Of a stretch of DNA of 64,000 nt, positions 43,001-55,800 are shown in pieces. Numbering within the stretch: the stretch's first letter is position 1; each line of letters starts with the position of its first letter. The notes under the pieces were generated by a model. That model saw only the letters and a list, made by a program, of their open reading frames with translations, had not been told where the DNA came from and did no database searches. Source of the DNA: Chiridota heheva (Eukaryota > Echinodermata > Holothuroidea > Apodida > Chiridotidae); assembly GCA_020152595.1 (NCBI GenBank), contig JAIGNY010002056.1, forward strand, positions 686,501 through 750,500, in the 5' to 3' direction. The position numbers and the translations under genes were made by a program.

Positions 43001-45084
43001 ATCCATCAAAAATATTCGGGATTTAGCTTAAAATTGAAAAATTGTGGGATGGTGTGGGAGGGGGGTGGGAGTCGAGATGTTCCTCCACCCGTAGCCCCAC
43101 TGGTGCCATCCATGTGTAGCATAGTATCATTTAAGAAACATGAATGTATAACTGGGTCATTTATAAGGTAACCGGTTTTGGCATTTATCAGTAATGTGCT
43201 AGAATTAGTACCTCAAATTTTCAAATAATGGTATTCAGCACATAAAACATTGATTCAGACAACGGTCTATTTGATTCAATTGATGATTTTTTGTCTTAAG
43301 ATGAATGCAAAACTGTTGGTCAAGTGTAAGAGGTCAAATAGTGTCTCCCCCATGAAAAAAAATGGATCTACTACTGGTTATATATGGCAAAATTGACCAA
43401 AATGGTTGCCATGGCAACCAAAATTTGAATTATTGGTGGCTCCACATCTAAAATTTATTCTTAGGACATGACCAACAACTGTGACAAATTTCACGTTTTT
43501 ATCAAAAAGTGATTATTTTCTACCAAATCTGCTGGATTATTGTCCTTGGAAAGCCTTTTATCTCAGTTAGAACAAATCAATCATAAAATATGAAAATTAT
43601 TTCCACAACATGGAGCATTTTGAAGATTAAACAGCATGCAGAACCTTAAAGCCCAAGTTCTACCCCTTTAGTGGGCCCCTGGACCCCATGCCATTATGGC
43701 TCATGCATACACAAACATGCTAATAGGAACAGCAGCCATTATTTCTTAATGTTTGTGGCCCCGGGGAGGGGGAAACTTCCGTATGTAAAGTATATGTATA
43801 TGTGTACCACCCGATTAGGTGCCTTTTTTGCACCATTTTCGTAGTGCAGGTGTCTTTTTCTTTATTTATAAATAAATAAATTTACTAAAACAAATTTAAT
43901 TTTTAGTATTTTTTTTTTCTCATCATTTTTTTAGTGCAGGTCCCCCAAAATGAGGTTTTACTGTGTTAATTTTGTACTACTGGTCCATTTTCACAATATT
44001 TTTTGTTGAATACTTCTACTGCAGGTATCAAAATTGACTTCTTTTATACTGCGGGTATCAAAATTGTATAATTTCACACTGCATTTACCAAAAAATCTGT
44101 CATACTGCAGGTATGTTTTTCGGTTGGTGGGCTGCATACCCCTACCACTTTTAGTATAAATCCCCCCCTACCTTCCCTGGGGTTTGTGGGAGCAGTTGCA
44201 ATGCATGAAACATACATTTATTTTTTCAAAACATGAAAAATCAGTGTTGTCTTAGAACAGTGCTACCATAATATTTCCCAAATGAAGATAACTCCCTAGT
44301 AGCTGCCCCAATTCTTGATGAATCAGAATACAACATATTACAGGATTAGTTCAGGGGTCAAGCAAGTCCATCTATAAAAACTAATCCTTTTAAGCAAAAG
44401 TTTAAATTAGTTTTCCATCATGAAAGGATTAGCTCTTTTTTCACTCAATTATTTTTCTTCAAAGTTTCTTCATAATGTGTAGTCACTGTTACTCTACTAG
44501 ACTTAATTTTAATTACTCTTCTTTTGATTTTAATTTACACCTCAAAACACTAAAACTCTATCAAATCCACCAAGACATATCACCATATCTTTTTAACACA
44601 CTCTGTATTTCCTGATAGGAAAATGATGCGGAAGTGATTAATTTTCACATTTGTGTTCATATGTATCCCCTGACCACTAAAGTAAACCTTTAAGATTTAA
44701 TATAAGAGTATGGTATGGGGGAACAGGTGGGGAATGGGGGGGTGTTGAAAATATTAGGAAGGTTTTTATAAACAAAATTAAAAAAGGCGGTGGAAAGGGT
44801 CAATAAAGAGGAAAAAGCAATTGGTAAGAAAGTTTACAAACTTAATATTTTGCGCATACTTGGCAAATTTCATACCAAGTTTAAAGAAACTAGTCCATCC
44901 CCCAAGGCCCTTACCCCCTTTACAAATGTTTGGCCCATGTGCCAGTGATGTTGCTTGTGATTGTCACTTCTTTTCATGTTTGTTTCTACAGGCTGTTTAT
45001 GTCACTATGAATAAGGATGCCCCACCAGCGTTCTACCAATGTGCGGATGTGATTCTTTATGCATCAAAGGACGATGAGGAATAA
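24941..45084 (+). CDS. Secreted BIM1/X325-like (LPMO-like) copper-binding protein gene
   Basis: Exon 1A (24941-25052) or 1B (26899-27010) joins 33020-33092, 35197-35382, 37553-37580 and 44992-45084, giving 163 residues with either first exon. A signal peptide (ending AYSAA) would leave His19 as the new N-terminus, as in histidine-brace copper proteins. Family-like features are the start HLCMLSPPQRGS, the middle NLDHF and PGHF, and the C-terminal FYQCADV. Fungal BIM1/X325 proteins end in a similar Y-x-C-A-D motif and bind copper through the N-terminal His, a second His and an Asp. Here His77 (or His85) and Asp152 are the candidates. Four cysteines (21, 42, 49, 150) could form two disulfides. 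There are three N-glycosylation sites (NFT, NAT, NVT) and no GPI tail. Copper binding or transport is inferred; the family call rests on motif resemblance. Confidence 0.75.
26100..26470. other. Unidentified segment between exons 1A and 1B
   Basis: Open on both strands for 80-88 codons and less AT-rich than its flanks, but I recognise no domain on either strand and no convincing splice sites around it. It may be an old element fragment. Confidence 0.25.
26899..27010 (+). CDS. First exon 1B (signal peptide and N-terminal His)
   Basis: Encodes MKSLIALLVSLLMAYSAA, then HLCMLSPPQRGSMTGINVP. The donor is CCAG|GTAAGA, in the same phase as 1A. An AG acceptor-like site (CGATTTTAG, about 26,877) just upstream allows a 5' UTR intron; otherwise it has its own promoter. 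Confidence 0.8.
27487..27885. mobile_element. MITE-like element with terminal inverted repeats, long form
   Basis: The left end TTCTTAGCATTATGGCAACC is followed by TATATACTTATTACATATA. The right end TATGTAATAAGTATATTTGT is followed by TGCCATACCACTAGGAACA, the inverted counterpart. The inside is AT-rich without a transposase. A short hairpin form lies at 52,964-53,080. It sits in intron 1. Confidence 0.6.
28740..30160 (-). pseudogene. Broken LINE reverse transcriptase (C-terminal two thirds)
   Basis: Read on the minus strand: GTIPNKWKEAN, NYRPISLTCICSKILE, LTDLQHGFRAKR, LDFLKAFDKVPHQRLL, LSGVPQGTVLG, the catalytic LFADDCLVY, YLGVEIDNKLRWDKHI, LEYASTVWDPH and DWNALPPDIVHAPSL. These are the ordered RT blocks and C-terminal tail of a non-LTR retrotransposon. 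It is dead: frame changes occur in an A-run near 30,100, one base is missing just after VLGP (near 29,650), and there is a stop near 29,150. No ORF1 or endonuclease is seen. It lies antisense in intron 1 of the copper-protein gene. Confidence 0.9.
30173..30400 (+). repeat. Irregular minisatellite
   Basis: Variants of GGCATGTGGAACAGGGTGGG repeat with a spacing of 17-25 bp about nine times, next to the end of the LINE fragment. Confidence 0.7.
31990..32205 (-). pseudogene. LINE C-terminal fragment (RTE-like tail)
   Basis: The minus-strand frame contains ALPWVPEGSKKKGSPKTAW, RKTVEKERKDLEWNSWREA and FARDRTKWKKLLHQA. This matches the usual last segment of RTE-type LINE proteins (a GKRKRGRPKTTWRRTVE-like stretch followed by DRxxWR). 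No RT core is attached. Confidence 0.75.
32212..32635 (+). mobile_element. tRNA-derived SINE, copy 1
   Basis: tRNA-like head with A-box region CAGTTGGCAGAGCACACGGC and B box GGTTTAAACCTC, a body with GAGGACGTTAAGCTGTTGGT, and a TATTATTATTA tail. An inverted copy lies at about 34,140-34,497. Confidence 0.75.
32690..32915 (+). mobile_element. Second SINE-like element
   Basis: Begins TTTAGAGCACCTGCTTGCC, with a B-box-like GGATCAATCC, the middle GCTTGGTACTCAGCATAAGG, and ends GGCGCTATATACTGTAAG and TATTATTATTTA. It lies 100 bp before exon 2 of the copper-protein gene. Confidence 0.55.
33020..33092 (+). CDS. Copper-protein gene exon 2
   Basis: TATTTTCAG|GAGCAAGT to GCTTGA|GTGAGT. Encodes ASDCALTMTPCGARKAGAPV and three more residues, supplying two cysteines. 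The phases (1 in, 2 out) fit the neighbouring exons. Confidence 0.8.
34140..34497 (-). mobile_element. tRNA-derived SINE, copy 2 (inverted)
   Basis: On the minus strand the head reads GTAGCACAGTTGGTAGAGCA and GGTTCAAGCCTCGG, and the body matches 32,212-32,635, including the segment equivalent to GACGTTAAGCTGTCGGT. It lies in intron 2. Confidence 0.75.
35197..35382 (+). CDS. Copper-protein gene exon 3
   Basis: The core exon: ANKNFTVTLQKNLDHF, KATPGHFMLSIGAENL, and later SLTLYSVNVTLPK. The borders are TTTTTTCAG|GGCTAAC and AAAAAA|GTAAGT. It contains both candidate second copper histidines and all three glycosylation sites. Confidence 0.85.
35805..35935 (+). repeat. Partial left arm of the foldback/MITE family
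   Basis: AAAGGATTAGCTCAGCAGTC then CTTATATAAAAGAAGACTT and AAAATGGTGAAAAAA, as in the element starting at 36,061. Confidence 0.6.
36061..36637. mobile_element. Foldback/MITE element with about 190-bp terminal inverted repeats
   Basis: The left arm begins AAAGGATTAGTTCAGTGGTC and runs through CTTATATAAAAGAGGACTTC to GTGATGTCATAGCCTC (about 36,240). The right arm, from about 36,440, is its reverse complement and ends TGAGCTAATCCTTT. The loop holds GATTTTGTGGCTTAAAAACC. No open frame is present, so it would be non-autonomous. Confidence 0.75.
36638..36955 (+). repeat. Segment shared with LACTB2 intron 2
   Basis: From GCGTAATAGGGGAAAGAAAT to TGTAGAGAAAGAAAAA this flank is repeated at about 54,802-55,103 with only a few differences. 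It ends in ACTAATCCTTT, so it may belong to a larger version of the foldback element. Confidence 0.65.
36970..37285 (-). repeat. Right-arm copy of the foldback/MITE family
   Basis: GTAAATTTTAATTACACTTA, AGTCGTTTCTACATAG, AGATATCTCCTTAATGG, CTTCACCATTTTGTCTC and GAACTAATCCTTTAAAGG, in the family order. Confidence 0.65.
37553..37580 (+). CDS. Copper-protein gene exon 4, 28-nt micro-exon with GC donor
   Basis: TTCCTTCCAG|GCCACTTC to CTTGCAG|GCAAGT. Encodes (K)PLHKHLVLQ. The donor is GC rather than GT, in the consensus CAG|GCAAGT typical of GC-AG introns. Frame and phase (2 in, 0 out) fit only with this border. Confidence 0.75.
37757..37960 (+). mobile_element. tRNA-derived SINE fragment
   Basis: TTGGTGCAGTGGTTAAAGAGC is followed by TGTGTCCTTAAGCAAGACAA and CTTGCTTCAGTCCACTTAGC. 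This is the same family, in reverse, as 5735-6003, with the B box degraded. Confidence 0.55.
38236..38344. mobile_element. Small MITE with CCCTTACTCTACCA ends
   Basis: About 107 bp, with ends CCCTTACTCTACCA and TGGTAGAGTAAGG as inverted repeats. The inside contains GGGAGGCGGAATCAAAGATG. Sister copies at 38,490 and 55,822-55,916 are bordered by TTAA, the target of piggyBac-type transposons, whose ends also begin CCC. Confidence 0.55.
38490..38575 (+). mobile_element. Partial copy of the same MITE
   Basis: TTAACCCTTAATCTACCAGC then GGGAGGCGGAGTCAAAGATG. The right inverted repeat is missing. Confidence 0.55.
38576..39080. other. Intron 4 sequence, nothing recognised
   Basis: AT-rich. An 85-codon open frame at 38,589-38,846 shows no recognisable domain or splice context. 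Confidence 0.4.
39080..39375 (+). repeat. Left member of a 4.5-kb-spaced inverted repeat in intron 4
   Basis: CATGTCCTAAGAATAAATTT, TGGTTGCCATGGCAACCA, CAGTGGCGGATCTAGG and GACCTCTTACACTTGACCAA. The reverse complement of this order is found at 43,270-43,570. Confidence 0.65.
40380..40705. repeat. Dispersed repeat rich in GTGACTCACC/GGTAAGTCA
   Basis: Several direct and inverted occurrences of AAGTCATTG and TGACTCACC. The segment CTCTGGTGACTGACAATTTG is the inverted match of CAAATTGTCAGTCATCAGAG near 27,967. Confidence 0.5.
41165..41330 (-). repeat. Dispersed 170-bp repeat, copy 2 (inverted)
   Basis: GGCCGTGGACATTGACTTGG, then CGTCGTACCTGTGTTCTCGT, then ATCATTGTAATTGTGTGTTC: the reverse complement of the copy at 13,995-14,165. 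Confidence 0.7.
41331..41995. other. Intron 4 sequence, nothing recognised
   Basis: No gene, RNA or named element seen. Confidence 0.4.
42015..42145 (+). repeat. Three tandem 42-bp units
   Basis: ACCACCAGCGCACCGACCGT and ACCACCACAAGTCA repeat about three times. The Trp/Gly-rich minus-strand frame across it is a by-product. Confidence 0.75.
42600..43230 (+). repeat. Three decayed units of about 200 bp
   Basis: Each unit has a TATCATTCAGACA/ATAAGTAAAATGAAT-like start, a CATTTAT..AACTG part, AATTAGCTCAAAGTTGA or similar, and a C-rich part ending GGTGCCATCC. Confidence 0.45.
43270..43570 (-). repeat. Right member of the 4.5-kb-spaced inverted repeat
   Basis: GGTCAAGTGTAAGAGGTCAA, GGTTGCCATGGCAACCAAAA and AAATTTATTCTTAGGACATG, the reverse complement of 39,080-39,375. 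Confidence 0.65.
44992..45084 (+). CDS. Copper-protein gene exon 5 (C-terminus)
   Basis: TTTCTACAG|GCTGTTTA. Encodes AVYVTMNKDAPPAFYQC, then ADVILYASKDDEE and TAA. It carries the family's Y-x-C-A-D motif. The stop codon overlaps the first AATAAA of the 26-bp repeat that follows. The intron before it is 7.4 kb. Confidence 0.85.
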   Translation, partial: AVYVTMNKDAPPAFYQCADVILYASKDDEE

Positions 45085-45435
45085 ATCAGTAGCGGTCAGA
45101 TGAATAAATCAGTAGCGGTCATTAGACGAATAAATCAGTAGCGGTCAGACAAATAAATCAGTAGTGGTCATCAGACGAATAAATCAGTAGCGGTCATCAG
45201 ACGAATAAATCAGTAGCGGTCATCAGATGAATAAATCAGTAGCGGTCTTCAGACGAATAAATCAGTAGTGGTCATCAGACGAATAAATCAGTAGCGGTCA
45301 TCAGACGAATAAATCAGTAGCGGTCATCAGATGAATAAATCAGTAGCCGTCATCAGACGAATAAATCAGTAGCGGTCATTAGAGGAATAAATCAGTAGCG
45401 GTTATCAGACATATAAATTAGTGGTCATCAGAAAT
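45080..45435 (+). repeat. 26-bp 3' UTR minisatellite carrying 13 AATAAA signals
   Basis: The unit AATAAATCAGTAGCGGTCAT plus CAGACG repeats 13 times, with a fourteenth decayed unit. Every good unit has a canonical AATAAA polyadenylation hexamer. The array starts inside the stop codon of the copper-protein gene (GAG GAA TAA A). Confidence 0.9.
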
Positions 45436-45524
45436 TTATCAGTGTTTTCTTCAATTTAACAGTACTTTCTTTTAAAGGGTATTTTTAAGGGTATTTCTTT
45501 AAATATAAAACTTGGCTTTTAGAT

Positions 45525-45665
45525 TAAGAGGTGCAGTGGTTAAGGAGTCATGCTTGTATGTGAAAGGTACCGGGTTGGATTCCCATTGCGAGTGCTGCTT
45601 TGTGTCCTTGAGCGAGTGCTTTTCTCAACTTACTTCAGTCCACTCAATTTTGCCATAAGATCATA
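45525..45665 (+). mobile_element. tRNA-derived SINE fragment
   Basis: GAGGTGCAGTGGTTAAGGAG, B box GGTTGGATTCC, and TTACTTCAGTCCACTCAAT: the same family as 5735-6003. Confidence 0.6.
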
Positions 45666-45831
45666 AAATTTCATCATATTTAACTAGGCAGTTACGTTTT
45701 ATTGATTGATTAGTAAAAAGTAAAGAGTTTTGATTAAATAATTATGTTTTTGTTTACGAATGATCTTGAATGGGTAATACCATACAAATGGAATGGGGAC
45801 AAATTAAAATGTAAGTTTCACAGACAGCGGT

Positions 45832-46262
45832 GTAGCTAGACATTTTTACAGGGGTGTGGGGAAAATATTGAAGAAAAATTAAAGAAAAAACTGGATAATT
45901 TGAGCAAAACCTTCAAAAATATTGAAAAAGTTAGATATTTTGGGGAAAAATTCAGAAATTTTGAGGATACCTTTCAGAAATATTGGAAAATCCTTCAAAA
46001 ATATTAAGAAAGTCACATATTTTGAGGAAACACTTCAAAAAATTTTCCAAAAATGTCAGATAGTTTTAGGAAAAGGTTGGATATTTTAGGAAAAGTGTGA
46101 TATTTTGAGGGAATTTGCTAGCGCTAAATAGATGACTGGAAGACTGATCGCTTTCATCAGGGTTACCAAAACAATCTCAATATAATGAGCTGCGTTTGTG
46201 CAAAATTTCTGTAAATTTCTGGCCAGGGGGGAAATTTCTGCCATTTAGCTACGCTACTGCTC
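45832..46262. mobile_element. MITE with CAGCGGTGTAGCTA / TAGCTACGCTACTG ends
   Basis: About 430 bp. The left end ACAGCGGTGTAGCTAGACAT and right end GCCATTTAGCTACGCTACTG are inverted repeats of the CAGTGGCGTAGCTA type common on animal DNA transposons. The inside is AT-rich, with repeated TATTTTGAGG and TTCAAAAATATT. No transposase is present. Confidence 0.55.
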
Positions 46263-47145
46263 ACAGACTACTTAACTGTTCAAAATGGCTTGTGTGAAAA
46301 AAAGTTTTTGAAAATCACAATCAGCAACCAGATACTGGGTCAAATTTGATCACCACCTAAGCCAACCCATCCCGCTAAACCCAACATTTTCCAATTTAAT
46401 CTCTGCACTCCCAATTTTTTCAGCAAAAACTTTTGTTGATGAGACCAGCTTTACAAGGGAAAAGTGGTTACCATAAGCAGTGCTTAGATCAATCAAAAGG
46501 TTGGCATTTCTAATTCTCTTTATCGCAAACTTGAGCATGAGGTCCTAGGTTGATATCCTGCTGCAGATCAATTTTGTTTTCTGGGTTGTAATTTCTCATC
46601 TCAATTTTTTGTCATAGATATAAATCTTTGTACACACGGCAATACTCCATAACGGATGCATGTCAAGTTTTCAAAAAGGAGGATCGTTTAAAAATTTAAA
46701 AAAACTTGTACTCCAACTGAATGCTGTCAAGTTTTATTCTAGGATCAAATATTTTATTTGTTCAATAAAAGTATTAACTTTTGTAGCTGGAAATGCGCAC
46801 AAATTAGCCTCGTAGCCAATTTTTTTTATTTTAATGTTTTTAATACTTTTTGAAATACAAATTTGCCTGTCTTTTATGAAAATATGCCTTCAAAGTTTAA
46901 TCAAATACATCTATTCAAATTGAACAAAAGATATTTTATTACAGCTATTATATAGAGAATAAAGAATTGTTTTATTTTGTTTTATAAGATAACTAATGTT
47001 TTATATAAGAACTTTTATTCATCACAAAAGGTGTAAGAAATAAATCTCATTCACAAGTTGAAAGTTTTGTTTACACTTTCCTTTTTTATTAATTGTATAC
47101 TTGCTATTAATCATATGAGAGTAACATTCATACAGACATATGTAA
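46263..47145. other. Intergenic, nothing recognised
   Basis: AT-rich sequence between the end of the copper-protein gene and the pyrimidine-rich array. No gene seen. Confidence 0.45.
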
Positions 47146-47148
47146 TAA

Positions 47149-51080
<3,932 letters not shown>

Positions 51081-51970
51081 CATTGATTTGAAATGCTTGG
51101 ATTTAAGATGTATACGTTTTGTTTAAAATGCTTTAAGTAACGAATGAATACATGTGTGCCATTATATAGTTTTATTACATTAAGTTCTTTCCCTTATTCA
51201 CCTTCTTTCCTCCTTTCCTCTATCCCTCCTCCCTTTCCTCTCTGTCCTAACTCAAGCACCTTAGATTTTAGCACCCTCTTGGCACATTTGACTCTGACTG
51301 TCGTGGTGCCGTTAATAATCAACAAACCAAACCAAACCATTATATAGTTAAATGAGTAGATATAACTCATATGATAGTTTCTAGTTACAGTTTTGAATAA
51401 AGAATGATATACTACCTGAACAAGTGACGTGACTCGTGAGCACCGGTCATGTGACCATGATTATCATACTGTAATGAAATAACAGATTATGCTACATGAA
51501 ACCATATCCTTTTTAACATACTAACTTGGGGGTAAGGGGGAGGGGGGATTGCCCACCCTTCCCTTGCATTTGTCCCCGCTCGACCTTTTCTTGCCTTTTC
51601 ATTTCAATGAAATATCGCTAGATGTCAGTGCCAGAGCCAAAAGCGATACATTTTCTGATTCATGAAATACTTTTTGATATTTTTTGCATACTTTTCAGCG
51701 TAGAGAAGTACCAAGAAGGAACATCAAATGTCCGAAAACTGAATATCATAATTAATTGATAGTGAGCAAAGGGAATACACTTCCCCTCCCCCATCCCCCT
51801 GTTTTTTTTTTTATCTTCAAAATAAGGATATGTACCACACAAATACATTCTAGAATTCAAACTACTTGTCATAGTCCTGTTCAAGTTCTAACTTCAGCAT
51901 TCTAAGTTCGTTACCTGCATCTTCATATTTTTAGCAATTGTTAATGTATTGTATTTCTTTTTACTATAGG
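51081..51970. other. Intergenic, nothing recognised
   Basis: AT-rich sequence with short C-rich tracts. No gene, RNA or named element seen. Confidence 0.4.
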
Positions 51971-51974
51971 CCCT

Positions 51975-52295
51975 ATTTGAATTAATTTTCCTCAAACTTT
52001 CTCGGGTGGTAAATTATAAGTACCCTTACAAGATTCTGTTTGACTACTTTCCTGACAATTCCAATTTTTTTTAAGCCACAAAATCGCATAAAAAATATGT
52101 TAGGATACATAAAGACTTTGGGACATAATGAGGTTATGACATCACAACTAGTTTGATTGCAGTCATTTCTACACAAATTATACCAAAGGTAAATATCTCC
52201 TTAACGGAACAAGATTTTTTAATGCTTCCTTCACCATTGTGTCTTTTGAGTTTCTCTTTCGTATAAGATGGACTTACGTGACCATATGTAGTCCT
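51975..52295 (-). repeat. Right-arm copy of the foldback/MITE family
   Basis: GGTAAATTATAAGTACCCTT, AAGCCACAAAATCGCATA, GTTATGACATCACAACTAGT, AATATCTCCTTAACGG and TATAAGATGGACTTACGTGA, in family order. Confidence 0.65.
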
Positions 52296-52761
52296 ATAAC
52301 ATCATACATTTTACAACTGCTTATTTAACCAAATGATTCTCATTATCATCGCATTGTGCTTTTAACTTTGTTTTGTTTATGTTAATTATAAATGAGGGTT
52401 AGGGATGCAACACATCTGCAAGATATCAATATAACCAGTGGCGTATCTAAACGTTTTTTTGCATTTTTCCATACAAAAATTCGAATCACCCCACTTCCAC
52501 CGTTTTTCTGATATTTCAAAAAGAATTAATCCAGTTTTTGATCACATTTTACAATTGAATTTCTGTTACATTGCACATATATGAGAAAGAAAAAATTACG
52601 CGAAAGTTGGGATATAAATTTCTATTTCATGACCCGGATTCATGATCACTGCATGCACTAGATTAACCTACGTACGTATGCTTTCAAAATTATTGCGTAA
52701 TGTTTGTTTTAGGCGAATGGTGATGTTGTCAGTTCGATAAGTACAGGTGTTCAACTTCAAG

Positions 52762-52883
52762 ATGACTGCAGTTCTTTCCGAAATTGACGTTCTCTCGAGT
52801 AGAATTGTTCGCATTCTAGGATGTAATCCTGGTAACTTCACACTACAAGGAACCAATATTTATCTTGTTGGAAATGGGAAAAG
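52762..52883 (+). CDS. LACTB2: LACTB2 exon 1
   Basis: Residues 1-40 plus part of Arg41: [16 protein letters not shown], then [16 protein letters not shown]. Donor AAAAG|GTAATA, phase 2. Confidence 0.93.
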
Positions 52884-55800
52884 GTAATATCAAGTGTCAG
52901 TCTCCATCTAATTGTAGTATGAAGCTCATTCCGGTTCCACTAATATTATATGGGCCACACCACAGGATGTTCCTAGCGTTATGGCAACCTATATACTTAA
53001 TACATAGACCTATATGTATTAAGTATATGGGTTTCCATAACGCTAGGAATACCTGTGGGCCATAACGCTAGGAACACCTGTAGGCCACACTTGGAATGCA
53101 TTTGGCAATGAATAGGCTGCATAGGGAAAATCTAAAATTGTATTGATTTTTTATTTTTTTATTTAAAAACTCACATCCCTAGTCATAAAACTCTTAAAAT
53201 TTGCAAGATAAATTCCTTTACAGTAAAACCTGCAAAAACCAAAAAACCTTCCTTAGGTGCAAAATCAGTGAAAATTTTAGACACTTTTTGAGGCCTTAAA
53301 AATGAAAGTTCAATCGTTTTGTATTACCAAAATCAATTGAAATTACCCTTCCAAAAATATCAATATGTACTGTTATGTAGTCATTTATTAATTAGTCATC
53401 ACAATGAATTTGATCTGGGCTACTAACATAGCTTTCAGAATAGATTCACACTTTCCCCAATTTACACCTAAGAAGAAAAGTTTTTAAACATTTTTTGCAG
53501 GGAATAGATTGTTAAGGAATTTTTGTTATAAAATAGAGATTTACTTACTTTAACTTTTGCTGATTCCTTTTGGTTGATCCTAATATGATGGACCTCCAGT
53601 CGTCTCTATTCCACATAGCTGTCATCATTTGATTAACTTCACAAGCCCTCTGTCTTCCTTTTACATCAATGAAGTCTTTAGTTCATCTTTCTCTTCCTCT
53701 GTGCTCTGTGTCCAGAGTAATAGCTGGGAACAAGCTCATTGTCTCTTCTGAAGTAGTGTCCAGCTAGCTTTAGCCTCCTATTTCTTATTTTTTTGATACT
53801 GCAAGAAAAAGAAAGCCTATGAATTTCTATTTTTAAGTTATAGGCCTATTGTTTCTATTTTTCGTTAACATTCTCTGAATAGCAATTTAATACTAGTCTG
53901 GAAAGTATGTATGTTACGCTGAAGATTTTCAGCGTGGAGCTTAGCCAGTTTGACCAAATTTGGCATACTTTTCTCTCTGATTTATAAAGAAATACATAAA
54001 ATTACAGTGGTATTTATCAAAACTGGCATAAATACATGTAGGTTTTCAAAGATTCTGGTGGAAATCTTCAGCGTGGAGAAAACAAATTTTTCCATTGGGT
54101 TTAATATGACCCCCTCCCCAAATACATACTGTACACCATGTGCAACCAACTAATTTATATTTGCTGAAAATTTCTTGTTGGTTCATCTCTAACTCTTTTC
54201 TTCGTTTTTGTAGACGGATTCTGATAGATACAGGAGAGAAGAACAGACCAGAATTTATATGCAACTTAAAGAATGCCCTGCTGCAAAATAGCTGCTCTAT
54301 ACAAGAAATTGTCGTGACACACTGGCATCGAGATCACACTGGGGGCATAGACGCTATTTTGGATGGATTAGATTTAGGTATTGTATGTGCTTGCAGTGGC
54401 TGATCTAGAGGGGTCTGGGGGTTGGGTTCATTTTATATTTTATCATATTTTGTCTTGCGATTTTGTGGCTTAAAAACCATGAGATATGTCAAAAAAGTAG
54501 TAAAACTGAATCTAGGAAGGGTATTTATAATATACCACCTGAAGAAAGTTTGAGGAAAAATAGTTTCAATAGTGTAAAAATTAAATAAATTTTCTTTAAA
54601 ATACATCAAGACTTTGAGGACTTCGAGGCTGTGACATCACAAATAGTCTGATTTGAGTTGTTTCTACAGAAGTGATACCAAACTTTAAACTTGAATATCT
54701 CCTTAACGAAATAAGATTTTTGAATGCTTTCTTCAACATTTTGTTTTTTTTGAAGTCCTCTTTCATATAAGATGGACATGCAAGACCTCTGAACTAATCC
54801 TTTGCGTAATAGGGGAAAGAAATGTAAAATTAAAGGAGTTTGAATTTTGAATAGAACCATTATATAGCACACAACTGGTGTAATATTATGAAGATGAGAT
54901 GGCAGTTTACTCTCTGGACCTTAAAAGGTAAGAAGTTTAGGATTTAGAAGTTTGGGATATTGCTGGTGAAATTTACATGTACATACGCTTTCACTACCAG
55001 CAAAAACATTGCATTGAGTCAATAGGAAAACAAACTAGGATAAATTTATTGTGTGTGTGATGTTATTTGATGCTTTTGGGTTTTGAATGTAGAGAAAGAA
55101 AAATTTGTTAAACATTTATTTCAGATAAGAACATCAAAGTTTCAAAATTACCGAGAAATCCCCATCAAGATGAGGAGACAGCGAATGGTCTCAAATATCA
55201 CTATCTCAAGGATGGAGATGTAATCCAAACACAGGGAGCAACTCTAAGGTTGGTGTAGACAGTGATGTATTGTAAAATAGTAAGAGGGTGGGGGAGCTTT
55301 TTCTTAGATACGGTAGCAACACTACATTGACAAACGTTGACATTACATGTATGTTGGGTTTGCATCAGTGGTGAAACTTCATTTTAATGAAAAATATGTT
55401 TCTTTAGGTCTCCCTCCATGAAAATTCTGGGTATCTAATATTTATATATCCGATCCAGTATACTGCATGACAGCAAAGACATAACCAGGGGGTGCACATG
55501 TCCCCCCCCCCCCTCTCCAAGCACACATAAAATCAAAACTAAAAAATTGTCAAAAAACAAGGTAAATTGAAGCAGGAAAGTGATACATCAGATGATATTC
55601 ATTTTGGAAAATTTTTCAATTTTGAAAATTTTTTATTTTCGAACATTTTTTCAATTTTTTGGACATTTTCTTCAATTTTCGGGAAGTTTCCTTCAATTTT
55701 GGGGAAATTTCCTTTATTTTGGGGAAATTTGCTTCAATTTTCATGCAATTTCCTTCATTTTTGGAAATTTCTTCAAATTTTGACCAAATTTTCCAATAAT

